A stretch of DNA of 64,000 nt from Closterium sp. Naga37s-1 (taxonomy: Eukaryota; Streptophyta; Zygnematophyceae; Desmidiales; Closteriaceae). Positions 10,963-19,707 of the stretch are shown piece after piece. The notes below the pieces were generated by a model, which saw only the letters and a list, made by a program, of their open reading frames with translations, was not told where the DNA came from and searched no databases. The stretch lies in contig CANJKZ010000078.1 of NCBI GenBank assembly GCA_947471745.1, forward strand, positions 3,662,501-3,726,500. Reading direction: 5' to 3'. A program made the position numbers and the translations under genes. Within the stretch, counting starts at the first letter, position 1, and the number at the start of each line of letters is the position of its first letter.

Positions 10963-11208
10963 ATCGAGTTTCTGCATTTTCCCAGAAGGAACATCAGACT
11001 CATTCACGCGCGTTCAATTGGCATAAGGAGGTTGAGTCTCGTATCTCAGCCGCCGTTTGGCGACGCGTTCCTCGCTTACCTCGCCTCCACCTGCCCTAAG
11101 CTCAAGGCGCTGCACGTGGGAAGCAGGATCAACGTCTTTGACAGCAAAACTGCTGCTATCTTCGAAGGCTATGGAGATCCATATCCCAAATTGTGTGAGG
11201 TCGGGGTG
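10963..11208 (+). pseudogene. LRR-like host reading frame, left half (split by the MULE)
   Basis: An open frame from after the TAG at 10960 reads FGDAFLAYLASTCPKLKALH and continues to KLCEVGV at the MULE border. Spacing of leucines and CPKLKALHV recalls plant F-box/LRR proteins; this is a weak family call. The frame continues across the MULE into 38429-38737 once one copy of the 9-bp duplication is removed. No start codon is visible, so it may be an internal exon. Disrupted by the insertion. Confidence 0.3.
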
Positions 11209-11322
11209 GAGGGAATGACGAAGCGCCGTGCTTTCTTGTCTTCAATTCCAACGGGCAGTGGTTTTTACAGGCCTCCTGCCACGCGATCGCGCCCGATTCC
11301 CGTGGTCAGTTTTCGCCATCAA
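11209..11322 (+). repeat. Left terminal inverted repeat of the MULE
   Basis: 114 bp; the reverse complement of 38306-38419 with five mismatches, then similarity fades. Preceded by the 9-bp duplication GTCGGGGTG (11200-11208). Confidence 0.93.
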
Positions 11323-11623
11323 TAGTCATTCTGTAGGTTTCTACGAGTTTTTCGATCACAGATGGTTTCTGCCCCAGGCGAGAAATACAACCGACTTCCC
11401 TGAATAATCATTACGCCACCCAGGAAACACGTTCGGAACAGTGCGAACAATCATTTCGCGCTGATATTTTCCCTCAACCGCCGAAGTACAGTAATTTTTT
11501 CACGGGCCTGCAGTTTTCCCGCCACTAACGCTTTCTGTGTGGCCCGTAACAAGCACACGGATGGCCCGTATAGCAGCTCGAACGGCTCATATCGCATATT
11601 TTTGCACGCGTTCAGTTTTTCAG

Positions 11624-11663
11624 TTCACGGGCCACCGTAGAGGTCTGACGACTGTCCCGTGAA
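11624..11663. promoter_or_regulatory. Two CCCGTGAA motifs upstream of the MULE transposase
   Basis: TTCACGGG at 11624-11631 (minus) and CCCGTGAA at 11656-11663 (plus) lie about 250-280 bp before the transposase ATG. Looser GGCCCGT copies occur at about 11541-11575. Four more exact copies follow the gene. A binding-site role is inference. No clear TATA box was identified in 11323-11904. Confidence 0.4.
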
Positions 11664-11904
11664 GCAGTTCAGTAGGACCACATCGCATCGATTCGATCGC
11701 ACTGAATTTCCCGCGTTTGAATTCACATTCGTGCGAAAATAACGAGGCCATCATGGTTGTTCAGTCATCTACTCACGGTTGTGTCCATTTCGTCTTCACT
11801 GCACTGGCCGATTTGGTGGCCCTTTCTAAGTGATCTAGTCTACCCGTAAGTACCAAGCTCAGCCATAAGGTGCTCCGCTATCATTTTACTCCTCAATAGC
11901 TGCC

Positions 11905-14619
11905 ATGTCGGAACCCAGGGAACGCGCGGAGCGGTTAGCGAATAACATTCTAGAGGCAATGAGAAACGTTCCCCCCGTAGCCCGTGGCCGACCAAAAGCT
12001 CCTAAGGATAATGCCCCATTCAGGCAAGGAGGTATCTACTCCTCGAGGGATAAGGCCCTCAAGGCTGTGCAGGCCCACGCGTTGCATCATCGTTTTGGAT
12101 TCGCGACTGTGGAGGTGGCGGACGCGCACGTTATTCTCCAATGCAAAACCGCCATGTATGGACAAAAGCCAATATGCCCCTGGGAGTGTAGTTACAGCAG
12201 GATTGTTCATGGCGGATTCTGGATGGTGACATCCCTCTCCCCTCCTGAATCACACGTCTGCAAGAAGTACAAGCGAGAGCAAGGAGCAAACGCCATCACC
12301 AACAGCGTGAAGGTCATGAAGCGGCTTTGGGGCAACCTTGTTCGTGGCGAACCGTTTATTTCGGCGAAGATTTTGCAGCAGATTCTCACGTCCCACAGCA
12401 AGTTCCAGATCAGTTACAAGCAGGCATGGCGGCTGCGTGAACAAATCCAGAAGGAGATGTACGGGGATTGGCAAGAGTCGTTGAGGTTGCTCCCCGCGTT
12501 GGCTGATAGGTTCCGGGAGATAGACCCGGATGGAAACTTCTTGATTCAGACGGTCAACGGCTGTTTCAACCGCATGTACATACAACCGTCCGCTTCTCGC
12601 GGTGCGCTTGGTTTTTGCCGCCCCGTTGTTGCATTGGACGGAACGTTCCTCATCAGTGCACAGTGCGCATCCCTTCTAATTGCCGTGGTACTGGACGGCA
12701 ACCAGAAGATTACAATGCTGGCGTGGGCTTTGGTCGAAGGAGAGAACAAGGATTCATGGAGTTGGTTTCTGCAGAACTTTTTGAAGAGCTTCCCAGAGTG
12801 GCCGCACCGTGACGACGCATCCATCATCAGCGACCGCGACAAGGGTTTGCTTCCGGCTGCACGAGATGTTCTCCCGCTTGGCATACCCCATTACTTCTGT
12901 GCATGGCATCTTCACCAGAATGTTGTCAAGTTTGGAGAAGCAGCTGCTCTGTTCTATTGGCGTCTTGTGAAGTGCAGGCTTGACGACAAATGGGACGCTT
13001 TGGTGGCGGCTTGTCGGCGTGACTTTGCACCAATGGCTAATTATCTCCGTGGCATTGTGAAGCCAATCTCAGACACCTCACCTTCAGATGCAAGTGAGCA
13101 GCAACGTCCAGCTCCCACAACAGCAGCTGAGGCACGTCAACAAGCAGCCGAGAATCGTCGCCAGGGTCGTGACGCAGCACGTGCCGCCATGGGTCGCGGC
13201 ACTACTTCACGTGCGCATGGGCGTGGTGCGGAAGACGCCAGCGCGGCGGGAGCCACACCGACCGAACCAGAGCCACCGACTGAAAGCACTGCTGACCCTA
13301 TGGCTCAGCCGGCCGAGTCCCCTGCCACAAACTCGCCGCCAGCTCGTCCATCTGGATCGACGCCTGCATCTGCACAACCTTTCGATTATGCACGCATCCT
13401 GAGACGTGTAAGGACAGGTTACATTCCCAGCTCCATCCGTACGGACCTGCCACGTGCAACTGGATCAAACGGAAACCCGGCTGAGGATGCAGAGGAACCC
13501 AACGGAGGAAGCATCTGCCATGCATTGCTCCTGGTCTCTTCGGATCACCCGTGGCCAGATGTCGGCAGTGCCAACCCCAGGGTTAACACAGCGGCCGATG
13601 CTGAAGAGGATGATGAGGAGGATGCATCTGCAAAGGAGGCAGATGCAGAGGAGGCAGATGCAGAAGATGCGGAAGTACCTGCCACAACTGAGGGGGTGCA
13701 GGCAGAGGCTGGCGTGGATGACAATGACAACACTCCAGGCTCCGGTGTCGCGGATGGGGACCACACCACACACGTGCGGACCGGGTTTAGGCAGAACAAG
13801 CGTGGTACAAGGAAGAAGTTGGGCATCAACCTTGTCCACTGGACTCGCCTTAAGGCCCCTACTCGACGCTTCGGAATCTTCACCAGCAACGCGGCTGAGC
13901 AGGTCAACAGCTCCATCGTGCCCATTCGGCGCTTGCCGGTGACCCCGATGCTAGGGGGTCTCATGGACTGGTATCGCAATAGGTATTGTGAACGTAAGAT
14001 GGCGGCGCTCGAGCGAACTGATCTCCTGACAGAGGCAGCCGAGGAGCGGATGGTGGAGCAGGAGACACGGGCAGAGGGGTACGAGCTGTTGGGCGGGGAC
14101 CATGAAGAAGGAACCATCCAGACCAGGGACACCGATGATCCCAAAGAATGGAGGTCCTTCAACGTCAACTTGGCGGCGAAGACATGCGATTGCACAAGCT
14201 GGGAACAATACCACTTTCCGTGCTCCCATGCTGTGGCCTTTGCTGTGAAGCGGAAGCTAGACCCCCGCACTCTCGTCTCTGATTTCTACACCACGAAGAA
14301 TTGGGCAGAGACGTACTCTTCAACGGTGCGGGGGTCCTGTGTGGACCGCATCATCCTTGAGAAGAGGCTGGCCCCCCTAGACGTGTGCGATGCTCCACCC
14401 TTTCGCCGCACCGCTGCCGGCCGCCCCCTGAGCTACGCTCGCGTAGAGAAGGCCGTGCATCCATACAAGTACAGCATTTGCAAGATGCACGGTCACAACA
14501 AGTACCGTTGCATGGGGAAGTACGGTGGCAGTGCTGTTCCGCAGAAGAGGAGGTACCGTAAGCGCCCAAAGTCGCGAAAACCCTATCGGGAGGCTGCACC
14601 TGGCGCGGGCGTGATTTGA
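11905..14619 (+). CDS. MURA-type MULE transposase
   Basis: 904 aa, ATG 11905 to TGA, uninterrupted. It would cut and paste the element in the nucleus by recognising the terminal repeats. Seen: a WRKY/FAR1-like zinc region near residues 70-130 (CPWECSYSR, then HVCKKY); catalytic Asp245 (VVALDGTF), Asp310 (ISDRDKGL), the CAWHLHQN motif (Cys332, His335) and catalytic Glu665 (SNAAEQVN); a SWIM finger CxC-x9-CxH (Cys761, Cys763, Cys773, His775); and a C-terminal Cys/His stretch (CKMHGHNKYRC). Between Asp310 and Glu665 sits an unusually long low-complexity insert, about residues 360-630, rich in Ala, Pro, Glu and Asp. All key residues are present, so the protein could be active. Family call is firm; substrate ends are inferred from the flanking repeats. 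Confidence 0.93.
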   Translation: MSEPRERAERLANNILEAMRNVPPVARGRPKAPKDNAPFRQGGIYSSRDKALKAVQAHALHHRFGFATVEVADAHVILQCKTAMYGQKPICPWECSYSRIVHGGFWMVTSLSPPESHVCKKYKREQGANAITNSVKVMKRLWGNLVRGEPFISAKILQQILTSHSKFQISYKQAWRLREQIQKEMYGDWQESLRLLPALADRFREIDPDGNFLIQTVNGCFNRMYIQPSASRGALGFCRPVVALDGTFLISAQCASLLIAVVLDGNQKITMLAWALVEGENKDSWSWFLQNFLKSFPEWPHRDDASIISDRDKGLLPAARDVLPLGIPHYFCAWHLHQNVVKFGEAAALFYWRLVKCRLDDKWDALVAACRRDFAPMANYLRGIVKPISDTSPSDASEQQRPAPTTAAEARQQAAENRRQGRDAARAAMGRGTTSRAHGRGAEDASAAGATPTEPEPPTESTADPMAQPAESPATNSPPARPSGSTPASAQPFDYARILRRVRTGYIPSSIRTDLPRATGSNGNPAEDAEEPNGGSICHALLLVSSDHPWPDVGSANPRVNTAADAEEDDEEDASAKEADAEEADAEDAEVPATTEGVQAEAGVDDNDNTPGSGVADGDHTTHVRTGFRQNKRGTRKKLGINLVHWTRLKAPTRRFGIFTSNAAEQVNSSIVPIRRLPVTPMLGGLMDWYRNRYCERKMAALERTDLLTEAAEERMVEQETRAEGYELLGGDHEEGTIQTRDTDDPKEWRSFNVNLAAKTCDCTSWEQYHFPCSHAVAFAVKRKLDPRTLVSDFYTTKNWAETYSSTVRGSCVDRIILEKRLAPLDVCDAPPFRRTAAGRPLSYARVEKAVHPYKYSICKMHGHNKYRCMGKYGGSAVPQKRRYRKRPKSRKPYREAAPGAGVI

Positions 14620-14929
14620 ACATTCCAGGGTTTATACAGCTACAGTAGCGTCTCAATAAGTTAGAGTAGTCTCTGTAGTAGGTGTTCTCAAACCACTTTG
14701 GCTAGTGCAGAATATTTAGTGTTGGATAACTGATACTGGGTTCATAGGTTTATGTTTGTATTAGCATGATTGATATACGCAATAAAATCCAGTAGAGTGC
14801 AGGTTGAGGCTGACGAGCACGTCAGCCTAGCATGAAAACCCCGTGACGGGTTTAGGGACCAACACTGGAAGCGCCGTGGCCCGATCGTTAGGAGCAGGGT
14901 AAAAGTTCCCGTCACCAATTTGTCAATAT

Positions 14930-15219
14930 CCCGTGAACAAACGTTCACGTCAAAATCCAGGGTCCCGTGAACTCGTTGGGAATGCAACGCCACTGAATCG
15001 CCACGGTTGAGACCATGCATGGTCATTTACCAGGCCCTCGCGAATGGCCCGTGAACACACCGTAACATTTATAGCGGTTGGATAGCCGGTGGCAAATTAC
15101 GTCGTCGCATTATATTCGATCGTTGTAGATGGCTTGTGAAAGGCCAGTGGAATGTCCGTGAAGTGTAACCGAGTGCTTCGGGATGGTCCGATTTGGCGTG
15201 CACAGAACTAACCCGTGAA
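14930..15219 (+). promoter_or_regulatory. Cluster of four CCCGTGAA motifs
   Basis: Exact copies at 14930-14937, 14964-14971, 15048-15055 and 15212-15219, all in the same orientation, with near-copies between them (for example TCCGTGAAG near 15155). They lie between the converging 3' ends of the transposase and AP2-like genes. Candidate sites for the transposase or the AP2-like proteins; inference only. Confidence 0.4.
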
Positions 15220-15603
15220 CTCCCAGTCAATGGCACGGCATTGGCTAGAACATGCGCTCGTCTCAACATCGTATATCTCGTAACTGTGTTGCTACACAGC
15301 ATCATTTATGTTCAACATGCCTGCAGGCATTAATCATCTTAGAGTGCCAATGCGGTTGTGTGTATGAGTTAAGTTGGGTTGGTAGTTAGGATAGTAGGCA
15401 GTACCAATGAATCGGTGATATTACAAATCTAGCACAAACGTCAGCTACTCGAGAATTTATGAAACATTTGACAAATCCCAGGGACACCCATACAGACAGC
15501 GGTACAGGCAGTTTTAGTAGCTCACACAATACGGACCCAGACCTCTACGGAACCGAACAAATATTGTAATCATCACAAATAAACGACCCCGTGTTGATGG
15601 CAA

Positions 15604-16485
15604 CTATTCCTGTGTCCAGTCGTTGCGCTTTCTAGTCCGTCGACCGTTTGTCCGAGATGAGACATTCTCTACCGCGGCCAGTCTCTTTGCAGCCCTGCGC
15701 TCCTTTTCTTCCATCTTGATTTCGTAGTCATCCCATGCATCCTCCCAGTCCTCCCACCTGTGCCAAAACTTGTGACGAATCATTGCCAAACAAGTGGTCT
15801 TGTCACATCCCTTCAATTTCGCCTTGTCTATATTTGTGAGTGGTACGATCTTCCCTCTTGGCACGGCGTCTGAACCAAATAGCATATTCGCTCCTGCTGC
15901 CAGTGATCTCGCCGCGTCTAACTCGGTCCCAAACTGACTGCCGATGACCACATGCCCGTTTTTCGCTGGAACGCACACAAGTCTTGCAACCCATCGGCCT
16001 CTCCACGGCCTATGTGCGACGCCCACGTAGTCGGACTTAATCTCTTTGCGCACCGCTTTGGAACTCTTATTCTTGGTGCGGCGAACTATCGTAGTCTCAA
16101 CAACCGCGTCACCCGCACAATTTTTAGAAGGAACCGGCACGTCACGCGAAATCCCCGAACCACCCGCTGTCTGTTTCGAGTTGCCAAACATGGCCGTAAC
16201 CATTGAGGCCATCCGGTCACATAAGTCGTGAGTCCTCCCAACAACGTGCTTCACATTCGCCATGTCTGCTTCAACAGCACCAAGGCGGGCACCGAGGATC
16301 CGCAGTTCCGCGGCCATGTCTGTCACCACCAGTCCTCCGTCCCCAATTGGTTGCACATCAGGGCCGTTTAGCTGGTGTTGTGTTGGCTGCTGCTCGTTGA
16401 CCATAGAAGCCGTCGCTGCCGCCGCAGCATGACTAGGTTTCGCCACACTGAGACGACTGCTTTTCCGGGTTCCGTTCTTCGGCAT
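15604..16485 (-). CDS. Coiled-coil/AP2-like protein (MULE cargo)
   Basis: 293 aa from ATG 16485. The N-terminus is basic (MPKNGTRKSSRLSVAK), resembling a nuclear signal. A heptad-like helix follows at about residues 55-95 (MAAELRILGARLGAVEADM). Residues about 150-205 resemble an AP2 DNA-binding domain: YVGV, then RPWRGRWVARLV, then FGTELDAARSLAAGANML. The C-terminal helix region (HRWEDWEDAWDDY, then MEEKERRAAKRLAA) is basic-acidic. The same AP2-like block, the following PLTNxDxAKLxGC motif and the tail recur in the C-terminal part of the gene at 34298-37822, so these are paralogues within one element. A DNA-binding role is likely but the AP2 match is by eye. It converges on the transposase gene. 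Confidence 0.65.
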   Translation of the reverse strand: MPKNGTRKSSRLSVAKPSHAAAAATASMVNEQQPTQHQLNGPDVQPIGDGGLVVTDMAAELRILGARLGAVEADMANVKHVVGRTHDLCDRMASMVTAMFGNSKQTAGGSGISRDVPVPSKNCAGDAVVETTIVRRTKNKSSKAVRKEIKSDYVGVAHRPWRGRWVARLVCVPAKNGHVVIGSQFGTELDAARSLAAGANMLFGSDAVPRGKIVPLTNIDKAKLKGCDKTTCLAMIRHKFWHRWEDWEDAWDDYEIKMEEKERRAAKRLAAVENVSSRTNGRRTRKRNDWTQE

Positions 16486-17879
16486 ATTGTGGAGTATGCA
16501 AGCGCATGAATGTCGCCGGGTGCCTGAATGCCTTCACGGACTTATGCCCTGTAGATATACTGAGCTTTGGGAGCTGGAGGTTGTGATGGACGAGCATAAC
16601 TGCTAACTCTGATTGACAAGCACGCAACGAGTATCACAGGAACAGTTGGCCAATGTTGGATAATCCGATGACGAGATGTTCACGGGGGGTTTGTGACAGG
16701 ACATGGAAATCGCTTGAATGGCCTCGAACCATCACTTCTACATCAACGATCCAAGCGTCATGCTCTGATTGGTTCGAGGTCCAGATGCTCAATCGTGACG
16801 AATTCGTGAAGAGCTGTCAATTTCTGACATCCAGATCGACGGATTCATGCACACTAGGTTTTCCCTGTGACATCCGCGACAGTACATGCAACGAGGTGAA
16901 CACTCCAAATAATGGAATCAAACATTTTAAATCGTGAAACCCTAAATCGCAAACACAAACATATCACACAAACTGAATGGACTAGGGAACAAAAGGTTCC
17001 ACGACGCAGGGGATGTGCCTCTATCATTTACGTTTACCTGTATGTTACCTATATTGGGTTAATCTTTTATAACACGGGCTTCCAACTTAATGTACCTCTT
17101 ATAGAACAGCAGGCATAAAAAATGTCACAATACACAAACACACGTGAGTGTGGGTTAATGTAACACAGTTCATGGTTCATTCCCTTCTTCAATTTTCAAC
17201 CCTTACCGAAGCGCCTTCTCCCTACGGGGGGTTGGTTTCCTCCGGGGATCTCCTTAAAGCCCAAAAAAAAACAAAAACAAAAAATCAATTTTCAACCCAA
17301 CCATGCGGCACGTTAAATTACTACGTACTCGTTCTGTCAAACAGTAGATTGTGTGCGTGAAGACATAACAACTGTACCAGACCAGTTATGCATAGAAGAA
17401 TGAACACACAATAAAGTGGATGGGGTACAAATGTGCAATCCACAAGAAACGCAGCAAAGCTCAGTGTGGATGTCACGATCACCAAGTAGTCCGGGCACAA
17501 ACATGGGGCCACAGTTGTACATTCGTTTCGATATGGGCGCAGGTACGTGCTTCTATTTTTATGTAGACGAAACTTGTATACACATCCAAAGGCATTCACA
17601 CAAACAATGCATAAGGTTTATATAAAAGAATAATGTAAATCCCGCGTTACACAACATACATATCATATGCTGCCCAGGGTCCAGCATGCTTCGATTGCTC
17701 CCGTCTGGTTTGAACTGTCACAATTGAGCCTTCAATTTTCGTAACCTCTTGACGTTACCCTTAACACTCATGAGTACATGGCTAGCCAAGGTCGATTCGT
17801 TCTCCGTTGTACTCTAATTCATATTTCTATGTTTCCATGTATTTATTTATCTCAATCATTTTACATCCACTCTGAATTA
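16486..17879. other. MULE interior, no gene recognised
   Basis: AT-richer sequence with only short frames, ending at the 5-bp AGACC duplication (17880-17884) of Copia C. It should hold the promoter of the AP2-like gene just right of 16485; no specific motif was identified. Confidence 0.4.
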
Positions 17880-17884
17880 AGACC

Positions 17885-18001
17885 TGTCAAGTTTACAAAC
17901 GAGAATGAATGAACTATGAAAGAGTGGGGTACAAGTACTAACCCTAATTGGGTTGTACCCCTTATGGGCTACCCCACTACAGCCTACACAAATGTATAAG
18001 C
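17885..18001 (-). repeat. 3' LTR of Copia C, larger part
   Basis: 117 bp matching 33202-33333. It stops at TAAGC (17997-18001), the target duplication of Copia B. The remaining 15 bp are at 24573-24587. Confidence 0.92.
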
Positions 18002-18130
18002 TGTCAAGCTTATATATGCTATAGTATGTTTAGGCTGTAGTGGGGTAGTTCTTTAGGGTACAACACTTTCAGGTTTCCTACTTGTACCCACCTGCTTCCT
18101 AGTTCATCCATTCTGTTCCTTATTCTAACA
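18002..18130 (+). repeat. 5' LTR of Copia B
   Basis: 129 bp, TGTCAAGC to CTAACA. It contains the family hairpin pair GGGTACAA (18056-18063) and TTGTACCC (18082-18089). Confidence 0.92.
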
Positions 18131-18161
18131 TGGTATTCTGAGCAGGTTCCCTAGTGGGAAC
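18131..18161 (+). other. Primer binding site and palindrome of Copia B
   Basis: TGGTATTCTGAGCAGG directly after the LTR, as in element A, followed by the hairpin GTTCCCTAGTGGGAAC (18146-18161). Confidence 0.7.
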
Positions 18162-18219
18162 GTTTTTTTTAGGGCCCACCACGAAATTTTCTCCTGCCCT
18201 GCTCGAAGCGCGGTTGCGG

Positions 18220-18780
18220 CCCCTTAGCTGCCCGTCGGCCCCTTACGCCGTCCGTCACGGCCCCTTAGCCGCTCGTCGTCGGCCCCTTAGCCGCCCGTCA
18301 CGGCCCATTCGTCGCCCGTCGGCCCCTTAGCCGCCCGTCGACCCCTTAGCCGCCCGTCGCGGCCCCTTAGCCGCCCGTCGGCCCCTTCGCCGCCCGTCGA
18401 GGCCCCCCCTTAGCCGCCCGTCGTCGGCCCCTTAGCCGCCAGTCACGGCCCCTTCGCCGCCCGTCGGCCCCTTAGCCGCCCGTCGCGGCCCCTTAGCCGC
18501 CTGTCGGCCCCTTAGCCGCCTGTCGTGGCCCCTTAGCCGCCCGTCGGCCCCCCTTTCGCCGCCCGTCACGGCCCCTTCGCCACCCGTCGGCCCCTTAGCC
18601 GCCCGTCGGCCCCTTAGCCGCCCGTTACGGCCCCTTAGCCGCCCGCAGTCGGCCCCTTCGCCGCCCGTCGGCCCCTTAGCCGCCCGTCGGCCCCTTAGCC
18701 GCCCGTCGCGGCCCCTTAGCCGCCCGTCGGCCCCTTCGCCGCCCGTCACGGCCCCTTAGCCGCCCTGCCGGCCCCTGCTG
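18220..18780 (+). repeat. GC-rich repetitive leader of Copia B
   Basis: Tandem ~19-20-bp units of the type CCCCTTAGCCGCCCGTCGG, degrading rightwards into cctgctgacgcgcccctg units before gag. Confidence 0.85.
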
Positions 18781-19234
18781 GCGCGACCCTGCCAGCCCCT
18801 GCTGATGCGCCCCTGCTGGCGCGCCCCTGCCGGCCCCTGCTGACGCGCCCCTGCTGGCCCCTGCTGACGCGCCCCTGCTTGCGCGCCCCTGCCGGCCCCT
18901 GCTGGCGTGACCCCTACTGGCCCGGCTCCTGCTGACGCGCCCCTGCTGACGCGCCCCTGCCGGCCCCTGCTGACACGCCCCTGCCGACCCCTGTTGGCGC
19001 GGCCTCTTCTGGCGCGGCCCCTGCTGTCACGGCCCGCCCCTGCACCCGTCTCTGGTAAACTAAGCCGCGCCGCCCAGCTGAGCCGCGCCGCCCAGCCGAG
19101 CCACGCCGCCCACAGAGCCGCGCCCCTCTCCCAAGCCGCACTGCCCTACCGAGCTGCACTACCCTGCACTGCCCTCCTGCCTCTGCTGCTATTGCTGCTA
19201 CAGCTGCTACTCTTTCTACTACTCCTACTGCTGC

Positions 19235-19707
19235 TATGGCTAGTCCTACTGTTCTCACCTTTGATGCTGAGGGACGTGCAGTTGACTTTGACGTGTGGGT
19301 TGACAACCTACAGCTCTTTCTTTAGTGTGATTCTAGGGATGGGGTATCCCTTTTCGATCACACGTCCGGTGTTTCTACTGCTCCTGCTGCCACTGCTGAC
19401 AGTACGGTTCGCTCGCAGTGGACCACTCGTGACGCTGTTGCTCGTCTTGCTGTTCGTAGTCACTTGCCGCCTGCTGAGCGTGCGCATTTTGGCCAGTACA
19501 AGACTGCTCAGTCTTTGTACGACGCTGTAGTTGCACGCTACTCCTCCCCTGCCACTGCTGCCCTCAGCCGCCTCATGCTGCCGTACCTTTTCCCTGACCT
19601 TGCCGCCTTTGCCACAGTCGCTGACCTAGTTGCTCACCTTCGCACTAGTGACGCCCGCTACCGCGCTGCCCTTCCCACTGATTTCTGTGCCAAGAACCCC
19701 CCCCCCC
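19235..19707 (+). pseudogene. gag: Copia B Gag, N-terminal segment
   Basis: Begins at ATG 19235 (MASPTVLTFDAEGRAVDF). A TAG at about 19323-19325 replaces a Gln codon present in element A (LFLQCDS). The frame then continues (VSLFDHTSGVSTAPAATADS through RYRAALPTDFCAKN) to a run of 11 C (19697-19707), where it is out of phase with the rest of Gag. The nonsense codon alone disables it. Confidence 0.85.

Noticed and set aside
13465..14270. Antisense frames over the MULE transposase
   Set aside because: The plus-strand frame carries all catalytic motifs; the antisense ones show none.
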